The notes below the pieces were generated by a model, which did no database searches, was not told the DNA's origin, and worked only from the letters and a program-made list of their open reading frames with translations. The position numbers and the translations under genes are program-made. Shown here one piece after another: positions 54,735 to 64,000 of a stretch of DNA of 64,000 nucleotides. The DNA is from Adiantum capillus-veneris (taxonomy: Eukaryota > Streptophyta > Polypodiopsida > Polypodiales > Pteridaceae), in assembly GCA_014529385.2 (NCBI GenBank), contig CM043958.1, positions 146,865,439 through 146,929,438 on the forward strand. Reading direction: 5' to 3'. Each line of letters begins with the position of its first letter. Within the stretch, counting starts at the first letter, position 1.

Positions 54735-57700
54735 TTAAACCCCATGGCAAGGGGGTGGCAGGGGGCAGGTCAATTGCAACACCTCTTTGTAGACAATATT
54801 AGAAGTGTATGTTCTTTGATCTCCATGTCTACTAACGCTTGTTAAGTGGCCATCACCAACCACAACCTTGATGGCAGAAGAGGATCTCACGCGAGACATT
54901 GCCACATACAGTTGACCATGGGTGAAAACAATTGTTGGGAGATACAATCCAAGAACTCCCAATGTTTGGCCTTGTGCCTTGTTGATTGTCATCCCAAAAG
55001 CACAACGTAGGGGAAAGTGGCGACGTCTCAAATCAAAAGGGAGACCTTCTCTAGATCGCATGAGAAAATCAATCCTTGGAATGAACACTGCATTTCTTGC
55101 ATGTGACCCTGTAATGATTTCTGCTTCAATCACTTTGCTGTGGAATTCTTACAAATCAAGTGTGTCCCATTACAAAGACCACTTCTTGGATCCAAATTGC
55201 GAAGCAACATAACTGGAGCATTCTGTTTCAATTGTAAAACATGCGGTGGAAATCTCCCCCAAGATCTAAACTATTTACAAACTCACTTGTGAATAAAATG
55301 CTATCACAATTTGATTCACACACTAAGTCTGCACTGACATATTCCTTATAAGTACCAGAAATTGCTGCAAGCCCAAATTGTTTATAGCATCCACCTCCTT
55401 GTTCCGTGGAGCCAAAATTGCTCTATCCTTGAAAAGGGTTGCATGGAAATTCTGTGTTTCAAGGTCTCTATATATGCAAGCAACCAATGCTTGCAAATTA
55501 TTTTGTGGTAGCATCATGCAGGCCGGCAAAGCCACATTATCAAGTATGCCCCCATCACAAACATGGCCATTACCAATATCAAGCGTCCACTGCACAAACT
55601 CTCTTTCAATAACATTACTAAAACAATTGACCACTCGCATATTCTGTGTTAGATGCATGATTTCTGTATGTTTCCAAATGTATGAGTGGCACAAAGATGC
55701 ATTGACAATGTCTTCTCTTCCCCCTTTACGCACAACAGGTAATATCTATCTGAAATCACCACCAAGGAGGAGAACCTTTCCACCAAACAACATGTCATTT
55801 TTCATGACATCTCTTAGTGTCTTATAAAGAGCCTCAAAAGCGTGTCTATGAGCCATGGGGGCTTCATCCCATATGATCAATGAACTCATTTGCAACAGCT
55901 CAGCAAGCTAGCTGTTTACTTTAATGTTACATGTGGACTCAGAAGTTATATCAATAGGGATCTTGAATTTAGAGTGTGCAGTCCTTCCATTGTCGAGAAG
56001 TTGTGCTGCAATCCCGGACGATGCACATGCCAAATCAACTTTGGACTCTCCATGTATCCGAGAGAGCAATGCATTGTAGAGATAAGTCTTTCCCGTTCCA
56101 CCTAGCCCATCCAAGAAAAAAATAGTCCCTCTGCTCATGCCAGTTGCTTGTAAAACCCGATTGTAAGCTTCCCTTTGCCCAACATTGAAAGATGATTCCA
56201 TTCGAGCAGACAATACTCTTTGTTCCTCTCTGTTATACATGAACTCTTCAGCAAGCACTCCATGCTCACTCATAGTTTGCAGTGTGTGATCCACCTGGGG
56301 CATTCCAGAATAATCCGAGAGCCTCTTTCCATAGTGTTGAAGCATTGTCTCTAAGTTTGATAAAGCTTGGTTTTGAGCCATGTATTCACAGATATTCGCA
56401 TCATTTGTGCGAACCCTCATATGATATACATGGTCCTCAGAAAGCTCCTTACAGAAGCGATTCCACAATGCACCAGGATGTATTGGATCACAAAAAACCA
56501 AAATGACTACAAACAGTAGGCGCAATTGTTGCCCTGTTTGTTGAAAAGAAGCTTCTTCCAAACAAAGAAACCATTCATCATCAACTTTCAGTAATCCTCA
56601 TGCATTACATGTTTCTTTAAATGTGTCATATACTTGTCCATTGAAGGTTCTAATATCCTCAAAAGACTTACATCCTTTGCACATGTTGAGTAACATACGC
56701 AAATAGTGCAAATCTCCAGCATTGGGAACAATGTGGTACATTCTTCCAATCATGTCACCAATCTGTCTTTGAGTCCATTTTCTACTTGATGGATTCCAAA
56801 CCCACTTTGTTGGGAAGTCTATGTACAACAAATCGTTGGCCTCTGGATATTGTTGATTTGCAACAAACCACTCAGTGAGCGTTGTCTTTTTGCTGACCTC
56901 TCCCTCCACCACACTCCGTACAGTCGCTCTGTTCGTTGAAGATGACTTGATTTTGATGAGGCAAGTGAACTTGGAGCCGTTGTATGTCAGGTTTCTCTTG
57001 ATGCATATGAAACCCAAGTATACGCCAGATAGCCTCAGATGCTGATACATATCGAGCATTAAGATAGTTTGTAACTTCATTTAGAAGCCCTTCACTATCT
57101 TGTAGAACAACAATGGCCTGTCATGTCCCTTATACACATACTTGTAGAGATATTTCACAGCGGATATAGTGGAGCAAACCTCCACATTGATATGTGCATT
57201 GTACCTTATTGACAAAAATGCATTGTATGGAACAATCCATTTATTACTCATTTGCACTTTATTACGAATAGTGTAATTTCCATCATCCCTCCTCATGTAC
57301 GTTGGGTATCCATCCCTAGCCACAGTAGTCGACGCACTGAAGCTTCGAGGATATTTAAACTTGCACTTTCCATCTTTCATACATGGAGCATTCTTAATCA
57401 AGTTTCCACACGGGCCATGCACATTACACCGACTGATAACATCATACAACTGTGGAAATATTACTTTATCAGGAAGCTCTACACACACAATCTTATCATC
57501 ATGCAATGTCTATGTTGGCTTATGCTCATGCAAGTATCAATAGAATGTGAGCATGAGGAAGGCCTCTCTTTTGGAACTCAATCACAGAAATGTGTCCAAT
57601 GACCTTACCAAAAATAGCTCTCTTAATCAGCAAGCCCATCAAATCCTTGAACTTATGGTAGAAAACATGGGCAGTAAGATCAGGACGATCATTGGATGTC

Positions 57701-59392
57701 TGTCCAGGCAGTAATGCATCCTGTATCTCCTTCCATCCAGGATTGCATGTGAATGTAATGAAGATATCAGGTTTTTCTCTCTTCCGTACAATTGCCATGG
57801 AATTCTGATACAGTTGGTGCATATAGCGAGGGCCACCAACATACGAAGAAGGCAATACAACCCTTCTTCCAACATTGGCACCCAATAATAGTTCTCTATC
57901 ATCCCTTGCTCCATCTCTTGCTCCAACCATATCTGTCAAGCCTTGATTCACCTCATTGCGAAGTTCACTTTGATGATTACGAACCCACAAAAGCCTCAAC
58001 TCCTCCATACAACTATATGCATCAACAATATATTGTTGCAGTAGCCTACCACCAGTAAAAGACATTGTGTTGTGTCATCTCTAATTTTCAATCTATACTT
58101 GTAGAAATCCATCGTAGAAATATACTTTGTAGTTCCATTTACTCACTCTCTGTTACTTCCGCTATGTTCACTTGGGGTATGTAAGGATTCCAACCTTCTT
58201 CACCATTTGGAAATAGCAACACATATAATAGAGGCATGTAAGACCTATGGCAATTTGAAATTCTTTTTAGACCACCACCCAAAAGATTCAACACAATATC
58301 ACAATGGCCAATGTTGCTCTCTTCACCCTGACCAGGCATGATTGCAGCAACTTCCACACTTGTTGGAGCAACATATTGCCAGCCATTTGTACGCTTCTCA
58401 GTAATGACCATCCTAATCTCCGGAATATTGGAAGTTTGGACCATTGTAGCAAACCCCCTAAAAGCTTGAACATACGGATTTGCTCGATGCATCATCGATT
58501 GCAGGCTTTCCAAAACATCTGGTTTGAGTTTTGAAACATGACTCATCCTGTTTTGCAACTCATTCTCAGTGTCAAAAAAATACAACTGAGCAAAGCGAGG
58601 GATTTGACATGATCGCTCTTCTGGCATCAATGGACAAATGTTATGATAAATAGATCAATGCACCTTGAAGGTATAGATTCCTTTTCTTTGGCAGAGAGAT
58701 TCATCTATATGAGCTCCCAAAGAAGCAAATGCCAACACACTATTGTATGCTCTGATATGTTTCAAGAATTTTCTACTTCTAGTATTGCCCCCGTGCATCA
58801 ATTCCCTTAATTCTAAAGGAGGTTCACTTAATGGCGGCAAAGAAACATTTCCTAAGTTGCAACAACTCTTCCCCAAAAATGTGTGAATGGTCTTTGCTTC
58901 TGTTTTCCAAGCTAAAGCACCACAAAAGGAACATGCAAAATCCAAGTTGCCTATGTTGTGAAGAATACACTTTTCATGAGAAAGAGACAACATAGAGATA
59001 TGCATCAAGGAAGTGGTCTCAGAATATAAGTAGGTGATAGATAGACAAAGTGTCTCAACTTTGGAGTAATCTCTCTCTCTGGAGACAATTACAGGCTCCT
59101 CAAGAACATCTCCATTATTGGCTTCCAAATTGTCTTCCACTTCAATCCTTATATAACTTTGCAAGAGAATTGACTCGTTATCTACATCCATCGCAATCCT
59201 TCCCTGAGGAAATTCATTGCATCGATTTACGTTTATCAAATGGTGGCAATCTTCCAAGCAAGGCACATCAATCTCACCCAGAGAACGTCAAACTCTATCT
59301 TGCGTTGTTGCACGTCGCGTAGCTCGAGAGGCTGGACATATCCTACTACGTCTTGCATGTCCAGGAGACAACACCTTTGGACCAGTAGCCAT
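54735..59392 (-). pseudogene. Helitron Rep/PIF1 helicase polyprotein
   Basis: Minus strand from ATG about 59392 (MATGPKVL). N-terminal Helitron-like domain (59266-58139: CCNLGNVSLPPL, FLKHIRAYNSVLAFASLG, ANPYVQAFRGFA). Rep domain: HUH motif GLPHAHILLIL (about 57530), GPCGNLIKNAPCM, and two-tyrosine motif VKYLYKYVYKGHD (about 57125). PIF1 helicase: Walker A GLGGTGKT (about 56090), Walker B LIIWDEAPM (about 55870), LLGGDFR, LRNLDPRSGLCNGT-like, INKAQGQTLG and YVAMSRVRS. Frame shifts at about 58650-58070, 57530 and 55150-55330, and in-frame stops at 57081, 56598, 55908 and about 55749, disable it. HUH enzymes nick and rejoin single strands in rolling-circle transposition. Confidence 0.9.
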
Positions 59393-59400
59393 CTGTCCAA

Positions 59401-59650
59401 AAAAAAACTCTTATAAGTACTCACAGATATATACAGGTTAGTATCTAGAGAATTAAGAAGAGAGTATGGAAAAGAAAGGATTTCCCAACTATGTCTATCT
59501 TTCTTTGAAGGAGTCAGTGAGAGGAGGCTTGCCAACCCACATGGTAAATGTCTATATACTTCTATATATGTCTCTCTATATCTCATCTAACTACTACTAA
59601 GGATATAATTGGGGGAGAGAGTCCATCCGATTAGCCCATTGACGATTGTC
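59401..59650. other. Helitron 5' region, boundary not resolved
   Basis: Non-coding. No convincing TC terminus is seen. Confidence 0.5.
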
Positions 59651-60018
59651 GGTTAAGGCCTGGATTTCAGCCAACAAATTTCCATTGCGGTTGTAACGCG
59701 CCAGTCTGCACGTCAACCAGAATCTCGCAGTCGATGCAGATGTGCCAAGTTAACCCATTATTGGTCGACCCATTATTGGCCATTTTGGCAACCCACATCA
59801 AGACGGATTCAAAGGTGCATCCAAATCAACCCCGAGGTGCTTCATTATGAAGAGTTACCATGGTGACAGGTTAAGGCCTGAGTTTCAGTCGGCAATTTTC
59901 CATTGCGGTTACAACGCGCCAGTCTGCACATCAGTCGAATTCTCGCAGTCGATGCAGATGTGCCAAGTTAACCCATTATTGGTCAACCCATTATTGGCCA
60001 TTGGCAACCCACATCAAG
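59651..60018. repeat. Direct repeat of ~150 bp with a spacer found elsewhere
   Basis: GGTTAAGGCCTG...CCCACATCAAG at 59651-59802 and again at 59879-60018. The spacer (about 59794-59878) is repeated at 62751-62826. Confidence 0.88.
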
Positions 60019-61547
60019 TGTAAGGTCTCTACTTTCAAATTTCACACAAGTTCTATTACGCAGTTGAAATTTTTTTAACCATCACTCATTATTTAAGATA
60101 TTCAAGTTCAAATTATGAATCGTAGGTTGAGAAAACCTAGAATTTAAAATTTACGCTACAAAATTCTGACATGTTTAGCTATATGAATCACTAATTAACT
60201 TATTGTAAGACTTAGTTACTGATTGTAGAATTTTCTTTTACTACTGTAAAGTTAATATAAGACAGTAAAGTTTAACTTAAAAATGTAAAGTAAATTATCA
60301 TTAAAGAAATAAATAAAGAAATAATTATAAAGACAAAAGAATACACAAGGATGACAAATGAAGGCACATGGACTCACATAGGAGGGGACAAAGTGGGACA
60401 CACTGTCACATGAAAAGGAGAGGCTAGTCTTGACTAATCTTAATGAGGGGAGGGTTGTGTGGCCTTATCTTTTGATGATAATGACAAAGTGGTCAAGCTA
60501 ATGGATACCACAAGGGTACCAAAAACGTGGGTATGATTTTTGGAAAAAAAAAATTGGAAAAAAAAAATTGGACGTTTTCCTTTCTGGTATAAATAGAGCA
60601 TCCATGCTCACACTTTAGACATAGAGATTGCCTCTATAGCGCTCACAAAGTGCTGCCACTTCTCTTCGAGAGAAGGCGTCCACAAACCACTAAGAGAGCA
60701 AAAACTCTAGTGGACTAATAAGGTGTGTATTAATTAAGCATTCAATTAACTTAAGGAATGATGTATGTGTGCTATCTCCTACTCTAATCTCTCTAATAGA
60801 TTAGTAAGATTCAATTAGCTATGTGTGTGTGTGTGCTATCTCTTACTCTAATCTCTCTAATAGATTAGTAAGATTCAATTAGTTTTAAGAAGGATATGTG
60901 TGTATGTGTGCTATCTCTTACTTTAATCTCTCTAATAGATTAGTAAGATTCAATTAGCTTTAAGAAGGATATGTGTGTGTGTGTGTGTGTGTGCGCGCGC
61001 GCTATCTTTTACTCTAATCGTCCAATGGATTAGTAAGATTCAATTAACTTTAGAAAAGATGTGTGTGTATCTTTTCTCTTACTCTACTCTCTCTAAGTAT
61101 ACCTACTCTCTCTAGTTAGTACATCTTCACTATTAACTTATGCATAGTTAATTGCAAGATAATACATAAGAGAACTCATCACATTATTATTATGCATGAT
61201 GAAATTCTCATTCACCAATGTTATTGTCAATTAGGTTAAATAGAATTTTGAATAATACTAAAAATTGATTTAGTTGAAGTATAGAAATTGAAGTTAGAAT
61301 TGGATTAGAAATGTCATAAAACCAATGCATTCCTAAACTCACTCGTAGTTTACACACTTAATTTTTGATTAATTAAGATTAACAAATATTTGATGTATAA
61401 AAATTAGATATAGAACAACAACACTAAGTGTAAATCCGAGTTGGCTAGGGTTCAAATTACATACTCTCTTTGGAAACAAGGAGATTACTAGGGAAATTGA
61501 CCAATTTAAAGTCCTAAGTGTATAATATAAGTGTAGTACAAAAAAAT
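60019..61547 (+). promoter_or_regulatory. TATA-type promoter region with 75-bp minisatellite
   Basis: GGTATAAATAGAGC at about 60587 is a good TATA box in otherwise non-coding DNA. Downstream at 60760-61090 are about 4.5 copies of a ~75-bp unit (CTAATCTCTCTAATAGATTAG, GATTCAATTAG). Possibly an LTR or leader of an unidentified element. Confidence 0.45.
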
Positions 61548-62750
61548 ATCTCCAAAGCGTGCTCGAACCCAAGGCGCTAATGATCATGAAGGTAGTACAA
61601 GTAACGGTGGAACTCCTGCGGAACATGTTATGTCTCCACCAATCAGATCAATCAGAGCTATGGTACATGTTAGTATTGCAGTTTCAAGTTATACATCATG
61701 GCATATGCGAGACCATAGAAATATATTATTTACCTTATGAAAAGAAACCACGGACCGAAACCACGGGGCTTAACCCCAAGAAACTCGGCATATGTTTGAC
61801 AAGTAGGAAAGATTGTCTGCTTAAACTGGTTGCTATAGGAAAGAATGTTTGTCCAAAACCTTTGGTATGGTTTCTCTCAAGTATCTCTACTTATTAGCGA
61901 TGGCATTATGTGGCAATTTCTGAGGCGTGAGATGACGCCCAGGATGGCACCGCTGATGCTGTGGTGGGAGTACACCCAGATTAGCCCAGCTGGATACTGC
62001 AGTTTTGTTTTGCTGTGGCGTGAGGATGATGCCCATATTGGCAACGTTGTTGCTGTGGCGGAAGTACGTCTAGATTAGCACAATGAGTATTTGTCGAGCG
62101 GTATGGGACGCTCATGAGGACAAGGGTTTTTATAAATAATGTATATACCGATCAGACATAATAGCGCCAGTAGAGATTCTTGAGTGAACCTAATCCAAGG
62201 GTTATTGGTTTAAAATTGAACGACTTCTTGTTTGACTATTGGTTGTAATACTGTTTGAAGGGTTGTTTTAACGAACCAGTATCATAAATAAAGTAAAGGA
62301 ACATGTATGTTTAAACAGTGTGGTAGTAATTAGATAACAAAAGAAGGGTGAGTGTGGTGTGGAAAGTGGGAGAATGATACCCCGATGGTATCATTCTATG
62401 GACGGGTGGACCCGGTGAGTCGGGTAACTTTTCAACGCTAGAAATTATTTTTTTTAAGTCATAAATCTTGAAAGAGACAAACCTTGGCGGCTGTGCTTCT
62501 GAAACATGGGGAAAAAAGTGCACAGGTTGGTCACTCTAAGATTTATACTTTTAGGTATAATTGATTATAGATAGTTTTTAGATACGGTTATGGTGGTCAC
62601 GCTCCGCCATAGCGAGATAGGACCAATCCTTCACTAACGGTTCATGCCCGTGGCTACGTAGTAGCTAAGGCAATGTCCGTTAGTTTTTCTTTTTCAGGAT
62701 TGGAGACCTATCAAAGGTACTCTGCTCCTCTTAAAAAGGGGCAGGGACCT
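61548..62750 (+). other. Non-coding; short coding-like fragment and ~96-bp duplication
   Basis: 61548-61728 reads SPKRARTQGANDHEGSTSNG..., a hydrophilic stretch that might be the start of a gag-like protein; it stops soon after. 61924-61988 and 62020-62083 are imperfect direct repeats. Nothing else recognised. Confidence 0.35.
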
Positions 62751-63139
62751 CACATCATGACGGATTCAAAGGTGCATCCAAATCAGCCCCGAGGTGCTTC
62801 ATTATGAAGAGTTACCATGGTGACAAGTCCCCATTTGAGTTGGTAGAGTTGCATTGAGGCTTGAATTGTTGTGTACATTCCGTTTACGTAATCAAAAGCA
62901 AATACCACATTGGCAATGGTGTGCATGTGATTGCATTGGGAGAGACACTCTCGCTTTGCATCTGCCAAAAATAGACCAGAGCTTCTTGACCCTACCCAAA
63001 TTGGGCATATCTAGCAATCAATGCATTCAAAGAGACGGCCTCCTATATAGGAAGCTCTCTCCCACTTTATGTGCTTTATGAAGTGCTTCACATTTGTCAT
63101 ACCTAGAAAGAAGTCAGACATTGCACACACCTAGAATAC

Positions 63140-63140
<1 letters not shown>
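62751..63140. repeat. Dispersed repeat segments
   Basis: 62751-62826 repeats 59794-59878. 63012-63140 is repeated at 63459-63590 (447 bp apart), with both copies running into GT/GA microsatellites. Confidence 0.85.
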
Positions 63141-63226
<86 letters not shown>

Positions 63227-63249
63227 CACTGCACACACCTAGAATACTT

Positions 63250-63329
<80 letters not shown>

Positions 63330-63639
63330 TCACTGCAACATAACTTGAAAGAGATAGAGAGAGAGAGAGAGGGCGAGGAGGGGCGGGGAATGGGAGGTGT
63401 GACTCAAAAGACACAGTGGCAACAAAAATACTACAATCATGGAGATCCTCTAAGAATGTAGCAATCAATGCATTCAAAGAGACGGCATCCTATATAGGAA
63501 GCTCTCTCCCACTTTTTGTGCTTTATGAAGTGCTTCACATTTGTCATACCTAGAAACAAGTCAAACATTGCACACACCTAGAATACTTTGTGTGTGTGTA
63601 TGTGTGTATGTGAGTGTGTGTGTGTGCGTGTGCGTGTGC

Positions 63640-63708
<69 letters not shown>

Positions 63709-63782
63709 GGAGAGAGAGAGAGAGTCACTGCAACATAACTTGAGAGAGAGAAATAGAGAGAGAGAGAGAGAGAGAGAGAGAA
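63141..63782. repeat. (GT)n(GA)n microsatellites and tandem duplication
   Basis: Three blocks of GT followed by GA, separated by GATTCACTGCACACACC-type or ATTCACTGCAACATAACTTGA pieces. A higher-order duplication of about 447 bp. Confidence 0.93.

Positions 63783-64000
<218 letters not shown>

Larger units (their letters stand above)
53045..59400 (-). mobile_element. Helitron (autonomous type, decayed)
   Basis: Encodes Rep/helicase on the minus strand. The 3' terminus is recognisable: a GC hairpin (53057-53063/53067-53073, loop TTC) followed eight bases later by CTAG (53045-53048) and then T, as expected for insertion between A and T. The 5' terminus (TC...) is not located; it lies to the right of about 59400. 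Confidence 0.8.

Noticed and set aside
61550-61580. T-arm-like GGTTCGAGCAC on the minus strand
   Set aside because: Stem bases do not pair and no tRNA body is present.

Overview
The window is nuclear DNA of a land plant, most likely a homosporous fern. The evidence is non-bacterial gene structure, chromodomain Ty3/gypsy elements, an L1-type LINE, a Helitron, hAT and MULE transposases, a decayed plant-type PPR gene with RIHxDI / GNALxxMY / VVxW motifs, and very abundant CT/GA and CA/GT microsatellites. The fern call is an inference; a lycophyte or bryophyte is not excluded. I found no intact ordinary host gene, no tRNA or rRNA gene, and no CRISPR array.

Layout. 1.2-10.05 kb: a degraded chromodomain gypsy element on the plus strand, with ~1.8-1.9 kb LTRs. 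10.1-14.8 kb: a nearly complete L1-type LINE with an intact 1,125-codon ORF2 and one stop in ORF1. 15.0-18.8 kb: a PPR pseudogene broken into many fragments. 19.85-20.94 kb: a degenerate repeat cluster.

20,946-49,207 bp: this I read as one giant hAT-type DNA transposon. Its two ends are imperfect inverted copies of each other (CAGGG...CCCTG) with GC-rich palindromes. They are flanked by the same ACCTCAC target duplication. The sequences outside the two ends join into one continuous repeat whose uninterrupted copy is present at 50.4-51.15 kb. Inside are a hAT transposase (+), a RING/coiled-coil gene (-), a kinase-like gene (-) and an array of hairpins near the right end. Two LTR retrotransposons have landed in it: a non-autonomous element with a tRNA-Asp primer site (21,268-32,051) and a chromodomain gypsy element (37,256-46,398, TSD TAGCC) that splits the kinase-like gene. 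The gypsy copy itself contains a MULE-like SWIM transposase gene (39.9-43.9 kb). Without the nested elements the hAT-type element would be about 8.3 kb.

49.2-53.0 kb: duplicated repeat units, CT/CA microsatellites and a LINE 3' end. 53,045-~59.4 kb: a Helitron on the minus strand (Rep plus PIF1 helicase) with a recognisable 3' hairpin and CTAG terminus. 59.6-64 kb: non-coding repeats, a TATA-like promoter with a 75-bp minisatellite, GT/GA microsatellites and a terminal >200-nt G run that may be an artefact.

The genes here are mobile-element genes in various states of decay. Most broken reading frames (hAT, MULE, gag-like, RING, LINE ORF1) carry in-frame stops with few or no frameshifts. The PPR pseudogene, the kinase-like gene, the Helitron and gypsy element 1 carry frameshifts and deletions as well.
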